DNA of 64,000 nt from contig NC_088310.1 in the NCBI RefSeq assembly GCF_910592395.1, positions 18,359,501-18,423,500 on the forward strand. The letters run 5' to 3'. The number at the start of each line of letters is the position of its first letter. Position 1 is the stretch's first letter. The notes beneath the pieces were generated by a model. The model made no database searches and had not been told where the DNA came from. It saw nothing but the letters and a program-made list of their open reading frames with translations. The position numbers and the translations under genes are program-made. Shown one piece after another: positions 21,713 to 32,900 of this stretch. The stretch is from Lineus longissimus. Lineage: Eukaryota > Nemertea > Pilidiophora > Heteronemertea > Lineidae.

Positions 21713-24700
21713 TATCAAGTGGCCGTACCATGGAAGGGAAACCACCACCCAGCAATGCCAGATAGCCGGGAGATGGCTGAGAAACGGCTGATATCAACAG
21801 AGACCAAACTGCAGAAAAATCCAGAGCTTGGAAAAAGTTACTCCCGAGTCATTCAGCAATACCAAGAAAAGGGTTACATTAAGAAGATCAAGGATGATGA
21901 GAGAAATAGTCAGCAGTGGTACCTACCACACTTCCCTGTGGTCCGTGTCCTGACAAGAGCACAACAAAAACAAGGATAGTTTTCGATGCCTCGGCGAAAG
22001 TTGACGGAGTCAGTTTGAATGACAATATAAATACAGGACCGAAGATCCAAAACGAGCTGTTCGAGGTATTACTGCGCTTTAGGAGGTACCCAGTTGCTAT
22101 TGTTTGCGACATAGCGGAGATGTACCTGCAGATATCCTTAGAAGAAGAAGATAAAAGGTATCACCGATTTCTGTGGCGGGACCTAGAAGACAGGACAAGA
22201 GATCCAGAGACGTTTGAGTTCCAGCGACTTGTTTTTGGAATCAACAGCTCACCGTTTTTGGCACAGTTGGTTTCTCAAGAGCATGCAAGAGCCCACCAGA
22301 CACAGTGCCCTAGAGCAGCAGAGGCAATTTTGAAGTCAACTTACATGGACGACACTCTTGACTCAGTGAACGATGATGAACAGGGAAAAAAGCTGTACAG
22401 AGAGTTATCAGCATTGTGGAAAGGAGCTGGGATGCATGCCAGAAAATGGTTGTCCAACTCACCCGAAGTTTTAGCCATCATACCAGATGAAGATAGAGCT
22501 TCAGAGATTAATTTGGAGGAGGGATATTTGCCATCAGTAAAGGCCCTTGGAGTGCTGTGGAAGGCGGAAGAAGACGCGTTCTGTTATCGGCTGACACCCC
22601 CTGCTGCTGATCTCAAGCTTACGAAGAGGAGCCTACTGCGAAGAATAGCAACCATTTTTGATCCCCTTGGGTTGATGTCGCCATATGTTATACAAGGAAA
22701 AATCATCATGCAGGATGTATGGATGTGTGGCGTGGAATGGGATGAAGAATTGCCAGAGGAGATTGAAAAGAAAGCTTGGGATTGGATAGTTGAAATCACA
22801 GGGTTGGCCCAAGCCAGGATCCCTAGATGCCTACAACTTGCTGAGGAGATGACAAGTTTCCAACTTCACACCTTTGGTGATGCCTCAAAAGATGCATATG
22901 GGACTGTGGTGTATGCAAGAAGCACCTATGCCAGTGGAATGGTAGCCACAAGGATTGTAGCGTCCAAGACCAAGGTTGCACCGTTAACCTCAGTGAGCAT
23001 CCCGAGACTAGAGATGATGGCGGCGGTCCTAGGACTTCAACTCAGTCTGAACATTGTAGCAGCATTGGCCACCAATGTCAAGGAGGTGGTGTTTTGGAGT
23101 GATAGTCAAAACGTTCTCTGGTGGATAAAGCGACCTAGCAGAAAACTGAAACCTTTCGTTGCCAACCGAGTAGGCCTGATACAGCAACATACAGACCCTC
23201 AACAGTGGAGATATGTGCCAACCAAAGAAAACCCAGCAGACCTGCCTTCAAGAGGTGTAAGAGCAAAAGACCTAGCAGAGTCCAGCCTATGGTGGGACGG
23301 CCCAGAGTTTTTACAGAGGGATTCTTCAGAGTGGCCAGAGAGAGTTGTTGGACAGGGAGATGAAGTCCAGGATGAAATGAAAAATGAGAGCAGTTACCTC
23401 AGCTTGGAAGAAAAGAACAGTCTAAAACAAGTGATGAACCTTGCAGATACAAGACTAGACCCTTCCCGATTCTCCAGCTGGCAGAGATTGACACGTGTTC
23501 ATGCATGGGTGCAGCGGTTTATCGGAAATTGTCAGGCAGCCCCCACTGAGAGGAAACAAGGAGAACTAGAAGTTGAGGAAGTAAAAGCGACTGAGTTACT
23601 CTTGATTAGACAGTGCCAAAAAGAAGCCTTTGCAGAGGAGTATAGCGCGTTATGCCATGGAAGGGAGCTGCCCAAGTCCAGTCAAATAGCTGGCCTGACG
23701 CCAAAATTAGATGCCGACTTCTTACTTCGTAGCAACAGTCGTCTAGCTTATGATGATAATCTGTCCTATGAAGCCAAGTTCCCGATAATACTACCGAGAA
23801 AACACCACGTGACCCAGTTACTGGTGAGATTCTACCATGAAAGAGAGAATCATGTAGCTGGGACAAACAAGATCTTGTCAGAGATGTCAGCCAAGTATTG
23901 GATTATTAGAGGTCGAGAGGAGATCCGGGATTGGGAGGCTAAGTGCGCAGCCTGTGAACGTAAGAAGGCAAGAGTAACGTCACAATTGATGGCCCCCCTG
24001 CCAAGAACAAGAGTGAGTCCACCAATGAGAGCCTTCTCAGTTTCTTCAGTCGACTATGCTGGACCGTTTCTTACTAAGCAAGGACGAGGGAGAGTACAAA
24101 CTAAGAGATACCTGTGCCTATTTACTTGCCATGCCTCGAGGGCGGTACACTTGGAGATGGCATATGCTTTAGATACCAACTCGTTCCTGAATGCCTTCAA
24201 CAGATTTACTCACCGTAGAGGCGTCCCAGTAGAAGTTACTTCAGATAATGGCACGAACTTCGTTGGGGCTAACCGAGAATTGATGGAATTGGTCACCCAG
24301 CTGGACCAAGTGAGAGTAACTAGAGATGGAGCAGCGCGAGGAATAAAATGGAGGTTTAATCCGCCACATGGACCTCACTTTGGTGGAATTCATGAAAGTC
24401 TGGTGCAAAGAAGGCGATATATGCTGTACTTCAGAAAGCAGACATCACAGATGAAGAGCTGAGCACTGCATTCACTGGAGCTGAAGCCCTGCTCAATTCC
24501 AGGCCGTTGTCTTACCAGTCAGCAGATTCCAAGGATGCTCCCCCTATAACACCTAACCACTTTCTATTTGGTCAGTGCGGCGGACAGTTTGCCCCAGAAG
24601 AGATAGATAGCTCAGATTTCAACCCAAGACGACGATGGAGGAGAGTTCAGGAGCTACTGAAGGAATTTTGGTCCCGGTGGTTAAAGGAGTGGCTCCCTCT

Positions 24701-24920
24701 GTTGCGTCAGCGCCACAAGTGGAGAGATGTCAAGAAGGATTTAGAAGTAGGAGACGTTGTACTGGTGGCAGATCCTGGATCAGTGAGAGGAGATTGGCCA
24801 ATGGGACGAGTAACAGAAGTGTTTACCGGCAGAGATGGTCATCGTCGAGTGGTCAAAGTCCAGGTTGGCGAGAAGACTATGATAAGGCCAATCGTCAGGT
24901 TGTGCCCCCTGCGGTGCTGA
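21713..24920 (+). pseudogene. BEL element 1 RT-RNase H-integrase, broken (copy 1)
   Basis: The pol part continues at 21,713-21,979 in the gag frame, then shifts by -1 into 21,916-24,462. Visible are the RT active site YMDD (near 22,345), RNase H text TFGDASKDAYG, the integrase zinc module with KCAACERKKA, and the core with VDYAGPF and SDNGTNF. A 7-bp deletion near 24,405 shifts the frame just after HFGGIHESLV, and the C-terminal tail stays open in another frame at 24,507-24,920. The -1 shift between VVR and DKSTTK is shared with copy 2; the 7-bp deletion is not. Confidence 0.85.
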
Positions 24921-24934
24921 CATGTTTGCTTGCT

Positions 24935-25125
24935 GTCATTTTATTGGTGCGTGGTGGCCAGGCCACGCTTGCTGTTGTTTATTGGTGCATGGTGCCCAGT
25001 CCATGCTTGCTGTCGTTATTGGTGCGTGGTGCCCAAGCCATGCTGGTCGCAGATCGTTCGTGGTGCATGGTGCCCAAGCCATGCTGGTCGCAGATCGTTC
25101 GTGCATGGTGCCCAAGCCATGTTAA
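24935..25125 (+). repeat. Short tandem repeat in the BEL element 1 3' region
   Basis: About five imperfect units containing GGTGCATGGTGCCCAAGCCATG, some with GGTCGCAGATCGTTCG between them. Duplicate at about 61,421-61,611. Confidence 0.75.
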
Positions 25126-25882
25126 CCATCATCGAGAAGTGGCTTGCTCGAGGACAGTGACATTTAATAGACTTATCATTATGGATATCCTTTTTGTGAA
25201 ATGGACACTTGGATACGTGTAGAGACCTTTTTGAAATAGTGCTTATCAGTCACTATCCGGACAATGGTGAACTTAATGAAACAACAGAAATTCTGAATGC
25301 TAACAATCAGTTTGTTTAGACTTAATCAAAATGGGTTGATAATTAGAATTGGGAGCAAAATTGCTTCGGGTTACTTGTTTTTCATTAAACCATATCAACC
25401 AACACGTTACAGTTTTTTGTGGATGACAGTATTCAGAGTTTCAACCGTTTCATTCTTTGTGCATAATTGTGGAAGTTGAGAATTCTGTGTTCCATAACAG
25501 ATGGACAGACGGACAAAAATTGGCATTTTCAAAGAGTATAGATGGAATAGTGATTCACTATTGGATATATTCTATAGACAGTTGATCTGCATTAGTCAAG
25601 CTGAACCTACTGTAAAGTCAGTCGGGATACGTTACCGGAAATTATTATGGACTGTCATTTTATGAATATTCCGGGTTCAGCTGGTATTTGTTAACAAAAC
25701 GTCATTTCACTTTAAACTCGGCATAAGCCTTTTAAGCATAGTTTTTGAACAACTGTGAGTCCAGTACTCAATAGGTTAAATTTGGGGTTCTATCAGTTGG
25801 GACATTGATCATCAATAGTATACACATGTACATAAGTTTAATAGATTTGATTACCGTTAAGGTTTTAACGGGGAAGGGAGGA
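25126..25882 (+). other. BEL element 1 untranslated 3' region
   Basis: No coding sequence recognised. It ends in the purine-rich tract GGGGAAGGGAGGA directly before the 3' LTR, which fits a polypurine tract for plus-strand priming. Confidence 0.6.
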
Positions 25883-26073
25883 TGGATAGGAGTTAATAGT
25901 TTCCCAGTAGGATGTGACTGTCTTCGGCTCACATCCGGCTGGTGCGGACTTGGTCCGCGGGGGTCGAATGGCGCGCTGAAGAAGAAGGACGGAGATCGAA
26001 TTTTGTAGCAAAGAATTCCTGAATAAAGCGGAAGAACTGTTATGTTTTATATCGTCTAAGAGTCTAATAACCA
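25883..26073 (+). repeat. 3' LTR of BEL element 1, copy 1
   Basis: 191 bp, preceded by a polypurine tract and followed at once by TGGTCTACG of the inverted ALPK1 exon. Confidence 0.9.
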
Positions 26074-26320
26074 TGGTCTACGTCGATGAGAAGCTGAACG
26101 TTCGCCCCAAGGGAGCCATGCGTTACGTCATCAAACTTCAGTATCTTAATCAGGATGAACCAAAAGCAAGGTAACAAATTAAAGGGTACATCCGGACACA
26201 GAAATAGACAATCTATCTACTCTGAGGTCGAATTGCAGCAAGCGCTTGAAAATATCTCTCTGATACGGTGTCCATTTTTTGATGCGTCTTTTAACTCACC
26301 AGATGTTCTTTGTCTTGATA

Positions 26321-27381
26321 AGCCCCCCTCTTAGGAGGGGCTCTTAAGATACACGTGTGTGCGGGAGTATATAATGTAAATGAATGAAGAGAAATAAAGA
26401 GAGTAACTATATTGTATATCCAACAAACAATTGTTTTTGGTATTTTTCTGAATTAACTCCGTTGAGTTTACCGATTTCTCCGCGATCTTCCGGTGGTGGT
26501 TGCTATCCCATTGGTTGAAATTAAGTTAAATTAAATTTAAATCTTCATGGGAATTCGCTACATCATATGCCTAAGAAATTGGCCAATTATATTAATATTT
26601 TTATTAGAGAAATATCCGTCCTAAATAATGACAGAAAAGGGTGGTTTATTTCAATTTTGTGTCGACATGGTCGAGGTCACGTGACATAAAAACAAAACAA
26701 TCGCACACACCCGTCCAAAAAAGGCACTTTAAGAAAGAAAAAAAACGTTTTTCCTGCTTAAAACCACACTGACGACTAAGTTATTTTAGTCTACTACCCA
26801 AATCTGAAGTATCAAAATGAATTACAAACTAGAACTAGCTCTATTTAGCAAAAGTTGCGTGAAAAATTCGGGTGAGCGACATTCTGAACCCTAGCGTCCA
26901 ATAATTAAACTACTTTCAGCCGTCTGCTCCGGTCTCGTTAGGGAGTTTTTCCCAAATGTACGCGATGATGACGTGCCCCATTAACAGGACGTGACATCTA
27001 TTTTAAAATGCGTTTCCAAAGTGAATGCATGAGGACAATCCATTTAAGTGTCGTATATCACTGGAAACGCCCGATTCCCGTGAATAAGGACAATCACAAT
27101 GTATTACATTACCAATACAAAAATGTGTCGGAAGGAACTATATGGATGGTCCCATCGCACCCCCCCCCCCCCCCCCCCGCAGTATGACACAGAAGGGCTA
27201 GTTGACTGTCCACCGGGGGGGTTTGGGGGGAGCTTCCCCCAACGCACTGGTAAAAACCTATGTCGACGGAGGGGGGTTTGGGGGGTGTCCCCCCATTGTA
27301 ACAGCTGTAGTTGTTAGAGCTTGCACTTAACATATGCTCGTAGGGGGGTTCGGGGGAGCTCCCCCGACCTAAAGGGGGGCT
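26321..27381. mobile_element. Probable non-autonomous DNA element with terminal inverted repeats
   Basis: A ~1.06-kb insertion in the kinase intron, absent from the minus-strand gene copies, whose intron is about 150 bp. Its ends are inverted: AGCCCCCCT(C)TTAGG on the left and CCTAAAGGGGGGCT on the right. There is no coding capacity and no clear target-site duplication. The right part has a poly-C run and three G-rich/C-rich palindromes. Duplicate at 62,807-63,865. Confidence 0.55.
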
Positions 27382-27472
27382 CACTAAGTCCTTGACTTTA
27401 CATATTAGATACGTTGGCAAGAGCTACCAAGATGCCGAGCGGAGGAAGCTGCATTTGTACTACCAGGATGTC

Positions 27473-27654
27473 TGTTGTGTATTTGGTTGAGACGGTTTTA
27501 TGTGTAACGACAACAACGAGCAATGGCGAGATATGAGAGCACGTGCGATGAATTTGTATTTTAGAATCCTTAATAAATATACAGTCCCTACAGAACACAG
27601 CCGAATGTCGCCCTGTATTTCCCACTTACTCCAAACTTAAGTAGCTACAGAACA
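27473..27654 (+). repeat. Probable 5' LTR of BEL element 2
   Basis: 182 bp starting TG and ending CTACAGAACA, with AATAAA at 27,572-27,577. TGGTCTCTCCGACCGG, a plausible primer-binding site, starts three bases later at 27,658. With no 3' LTR to compare, the right boundary is inferred; another CTACAGAACA at 27,588-27,597 is a possible alternative. Confidence 0.55.
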
Positions 27655-29262
27655 TTATGGTCTCTCCGACCGGATCAGGACAGTCGCCAATCGATCCGAT
27701 GTGCCGGCGCGGCAGTGGCAGTGATCGCAGTGATGCACTATTGATGCACTAAGCATATACAGGCATCCAATGCACGTGGTTGCAAAATGTTGTCTTTCAT
27801 GCACTCCGGAGTTGTGCGGTGTGCAGTCGAGTAGTACGGTGGACCTGAGGTGGGACACTGTGATCAACAGTTGTCAATACAAATGAGTAATTTGACATTG
27901 TGAGAGTTGTGCATCCGAAAAAACGAATTTTGAGAGCCTTGACAGAGGTGCAGGGTGTGACTTTCTCTTCTGTCTTTCGAGGATTCACCCAACCCATGCA
28001 ATGACAATTCGTGCATGGCCTGAGCAGAGTGAGTCGGACTGTCTTTAGCGTGTAGTTTGTGGAAAACCCGAGTTCCTGAGTTCCACGTGCACATGCTTTT
28101 CGAGCATCCGTTAGTTGTCGTACATTGCTGAGCAGCTCCCAGCACAGATGCATCATCTATGAGGACCAGGAATCTTGACGACTACATGAGTGAGAATCGT
28201 CGCTGTTCCAGACATCGCCGAGTTATGCAGATACGTCTTGTCGCTGAGTTAAGACTGAGTTGTGGAGGACATCTGCGTGTACTTTGACTAAATTCGTATC
28301 TGAGTGTTTTCTAGCTTTCCCCTAGAATTATGAGTTTATGCTTTGACTAAAAGATGTCAAACTTACTGCAGTGTGTATGAGTTCAACCACGTATGAATCC
28401 AAAAAGGTGATTCTTTCTTACCCTGAGTTTTAAGTCTTTGACTTCTTGTTTCACTTTCAGTATAAGTGTCCTGTCTTACCATGTGTTAAATTTATGCCAA
28501 ATACTGAGTTTGCATTTTACAGAGGTACATGTATTACTGTTAGTGTATGTTTGGTAATCTTTAACAGGTAACGGTTTGATAAATCTAAAAGTAAGGATTT
28601 AGTCAGCCTAATCTGAGTTGAGTGTGAGCCATCAGAGTTTCTTTCAGTGAGAGTCAAGAGTATAAGTGCCACGTTGTGTTTATTGGTATTTACTGAATCT
28701 GGCATCTGCCATGTTGAGGCATACATGATACAGGTATTCAATTTTAATATGGATTACATGTAGATTAGAGTTGCATTTTATTTAAAACGGTTACCGGTAG
28801 TGATTCTCAAGAGTGTTTGAGTTACAGTTTGGTCTTACTACATTTGTATTTCATAGAATAATCATAGTAAATACTGTGACTAATTATTGACCTTAAGATA
28901 AAGTGACGCTGTCACAATACTTAAGAGGTGACCATGTTTGTATAGTGTTGAGTTATCGTGTGTTTATACATTGTACTTTTATAGTCAAAGTGTTTATATG
29001 AGTCTTGAGATTGCCATTCAGTTCAAATCTCAGTGGTTTTCATGAGTAGATAGTGATTTTGGTCAATATGCAATGGTCTCTTTATGGTAATTACTACAAG
29101 GTTTATCATTCCTCGGTATACCAATTTATTATAAGTCTCAAAGTTTTACCAGGTCACAAATAGTGAGGGTTAAGTTCTCAAGTGGGTTACGTTAACGTAA
29201 TAATTGTTTTAAAAAATTATCAATACTGCTTCATCTGTCCTAAAATCACTGACATACATGTA
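27655..29262 (+). other. BEL element 2 leader
   Basis: About 1.6 kb between the presumed LTR and the gag ATG with no supported reading frame. It contains the primer-binding site at its left end; otherwise I see nothing recognisable. Confidence 0.5.
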
Positions 29263-29958
29263 ATGGCGACTACTAAGGGTAAAAGTGTGGCTGCTGAGCC
29301 AGCAACGCTTGAATTCCTATTGGAAAGGAGGCGCATCAATCGGCAGAGATACACCAAGTTGGAGAAATCCTTGTTCCGATATTATGATGATGTTCTTCCA
29401 GCATTAGACGATGATGACCGTTCACCCGAGAATGAGATTAAAGTGAGGGCAGCCATGTCTGCCAGAGAACAGTTGAAGTCAGCCTACATGGACTTGCAAG
29501 ATACTCAAGACCAAGTGGATTATCACAGAGATAACGAGGAGAGGCTGAACGCTATGTCTGACGACCAGAGGAGAAGAGAAGATAAAGATGAGCAAGACTA
29601 TAGAGAGAGGTACTTCAACTGTGATGCCAAGATCCAGAGGTTGGAGAAAGACTGGTTCAGGCCGACAAAGGAGAGGAGTGAGAGTGAGGGCAAAGGATCC
29701 CATCATAGTAGCCAGAGCAACATTGAAGTGTTAACAAAGGGTTTAGCAGAGGCTTTTAAATCCATGAACAATGGAATATCAGGAGAGCAGCTCACAACCA
29801 TCTTGTCAACTTTGACCAAGAAGAAGAGAGAGCTACCCATACCAAAATTTAGCGGCGATCCGCATTTCTTTGATCAATGGCGAGAGCTGTTAGAAGCGGA
29901 GTTGGCGAAGCCAGGTTATTCGGAGGTGGAAAGACGCACTTTACCATTACATTACTAG
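29263..29958 (+). pseudogene. BEL element 2 gag N-terminal part
   Basis: The gag start ATG is at 29,263 (MATTKGKSVAAEP). The product is a charged, probably coiled-coil region, then PIPKFSGDPHFFDQW, the start of the BEL gag domain. The frame stops at 29,958 after a frameshift near 29,930; the homologous text continues in another frame (GECRKLVAG). The gag start at 27 codons into the longer open frame is chosen because homologous gag text begins there. Confidence 0.75.
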
Positions 29959-32900
29959 AGGGCGAGTGTAGAAAGTTAGTAGCGGGTATGAAAGATCCTG
30001 ATTACCAAGACATCCTCCAAGTTTTAGAAAGCAAGTATGGTGACGTTGAGAGTTGTGTGCAGAAGGCTGTAATCGAGATAGCCAACATGGAGGCACCGAG
30101 CTCCCTTGCACTAAAAGACATGGAGCCATTCTGCCATAAGCTTGTGTCAGCATGGAATTATATTTTAAAGAAAACCGAGGCTCTATGTGAACTAGACGAA
30201 ACAAGTTGGATTTTCACGGCATTGGTCAGGCCCAAAATTCCCAAAACACTGTTGCGAAAGTGGGATGGCGAAAAGCTGAAGGCAAAAACAAAGTCGACTT
30301 TGCCTCTGAAATTTCCCGACTTACTGGAAAGGCTACTCGACGCCCTGCAAGTTACCCGAAGGACGGAAATGGAGGGGGGAAAGCGACCAACCACAAGTAG
30401 TAGTACTTCACACTCACAGAAACCAGAGAAAAAACATACTAGTACTAGTTATGGCAAGCCAAGTGCATATGCATTGAATGTCAATGCTACAAGTAACCCT
30501 AAAGCTGGACAATCAAAACAGAAGACGCAGAGTCGAACTCCCAAGTGCCCTGTATGCCAAGAAGCACATCTACTTTATCAGTGCCAGACCTTCAAAGCCA
30601 TGAGTGTCAGTGATCGCATAGACAAGGTCAAGAGTTTAAAACTTTGTTTTAACTGCTTTGCTTCGCATTATGTCAAAGACTGTAATTCAAGACACTGTCA
30701 GAGATGTGGGAAGAAACATCATACCTTGATCCATTATGATCGTGAGCCAGAGCTACCGGAAGAAGAGCAAGTACAAGGTCTACGTCAAAAAACGGAATTT
30801 CCCAAGAGTGTAGGACTTGTCAAGGCCATTACAGGTCCAAAGGAGATATTGATGCAATCCACTCTAGCAAGAATCGAATCACGAGGAGCAATTTCAGTGG
30901 CGAGAATCTTATTTGATACAGGCAGCGGTGTATCATTCATAAGTAACAAGATGGCAAGAAAACTGGACTTACGAGGACCCAAGGTTGAGGCAGAATTTTC
31001 ACTAGCCGGTGGTAACCAGATGAGATTGAAAACAGAGAGAGTTAAGTTTCATCTATCAAGCGCTATTCCTAATTGGAAAGGTGAGGAATTTGAGATAGAG
31101 GCTTACACAGTTGATCAGCCTAGCATGGACCTCAACTGCGTGAGAGTAGATTTGTCAAAGCTGCAACACTTACAGGGATTGCAGATAGCAGACACATACC
31201 CCCGTGAATCGGCTGAAATTGATGTTATGTTGGGGCTAGAGGATACCACAAACATCTTACTGCCTGTTAGAAAAACTGGACCACCAGGAATGCCAACTGC
31301 CACAAAGAGTCATTTTGGATGGGTACTTTCAGGTATCTGCCCAGTAGAGGAGCCAAACCAACGACATGGAAAGATTGGTATGGTAAACACGTGTCATAGA
31401 GTTTCCTTGGAGAATGAAACTGACTTTGCAGCCAGACATTGGGACCTAGAACACTTGGGAATATTACCTAATGAGGTCAAGCACCAAGCCACAGAATTGG
31501 AGACTGATGCATTGCAGCAGCATCTTGATAATACCAAACTCGTAGATGGTCATTACGTCACAGGTTTGATTCGCCATCCGGACTGGAAGGACAAGTCTTT
31601 AGAATCAAATCGAACCTTAGCAGAGAAACGTCTCGAGGGGTTGGAAAGAAGATTACAGAGGGACCCAGACTTGGGAAAGGCCTACCAAGAACAGATCCAA
31701 GAGTTAGTTGATAAAGGGCGTGCCGAGAAAGTTGAGGAATTGGAGAAACAAGCGCAAGCAATATGGTACTTGCCTCATCACCCTGTTGTTAGAATGGATA
31801 AATCAACCACAAAGGTGCGTGTTGTGTTTGACGGCTCCGCCAAAGGACCAGAGGGGGTGTCACTAAATGACACATTGTTGAGTGGACCAGCACTGCAGCC
31901 CGACCCACTTGCCATACTTTTGCGTTTCAGAAAACATAAAGTAGCGCTTGTAGCAGATATAGAGAAAATGTTTCTTCAAATCGGCATGCAAACTGGAGAT
32001 CAAGATCTACAGAGATTCTTATGGCGTGACATGGACACTAGTAAAAAACCTGATGTTTACAGGCTGAAAACAGTAACATTTGGTCTGAAATCATCTCCAT
32101 TTTCGAGTATCAAAACTGTAGTGGACCATGCACTCACACAGACAAAGGAATACCCAAAGGCTACTGAGGAAATAACAGAAAATATTTTCGTGGATGATGT
32201 ACTATCTGGAGAAGACAATACCACAGCAGCAGCAAGCTTAGCAGTAGACATGAAAACAGTCTTGAAATCTGGAGGATTCCCACTCAGGAAATTTGTGTCC
32301 AACAAACCAGAAGCTTTGGCTGGATTAGAGGAGTCAGATCTTGCCTGTGGTATAGTAGTCGTCACTGAGGAACAATTTACTACAAAAACGTTGGGGATCA
32401 AGTACATTCCTAAAGAGGACGTACTAATGTTTTCCTTTTGCGAGAGGATGGAAAATGTACCCTGTGAAACTCGTAGGACTGTGTTACAACAACTTCATCG
32501 AATTTACGACCCGATGGGTTTGTTAGCACCGTTCACTTTGGTAGCCAAGCGGCTATTCCAACAGTCCTGGATGGATCGTACTGACTGGGATGAGAAGTTA
32601 TCTGATGAACTTCATCAGAACTGGGTACGTTGGAAGGAGCAAGTTTCTGATCTGGATCAGATAAAGGTCCAGCGATGTATAGTTCCTGAGAGCTTCACTC
32701 AACCTAGATTCACACTGCATGGTTTCGGTGATGCGTGTGTAGCAGCATATGGAGGAGTAGTTTACGTCAGGGTTGAGGACTTGCCAACAGGGAGAGTGCA
32801 CACAGCTGTACTGTGCTCTAAAACTAGAGTGTCACCACTTGGAAAGAAGAGAAGCTTACCAGAGCTAGAGCTCATGGCTGCGCTAATCACAGCACGCTTG

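Larger units (their letters stand above)
18952..26073 (+). mobile_element. BEL/Pao LTR retrotransposon 1, copy 1
   Basis: 7.1-kb element with 191-bp LTRs (18,952-19,142 and 25,883-26,073) that start TGGATAGG, end AACCA and differ at two sites. A TGG-starting primer-binding site follows the 5' LTR and a purine tract precedes the 3' LTR. Domain order gag, protease, RT, RNase H, integrase is that of BEL/Pao. No target-site duplication: satellite lies on the left and a broken kinase exon on the right. The coding region has several breaks and is inferred to be inactive. Confidence 0.92.

Noticed and set aside
27109-27420. Proline-rich frames over the G/C-rich palindromes (also 63,596-63,904)
   Set aside because: They are produced by homopolymer runs in an intronic insertion and change between the two copies.
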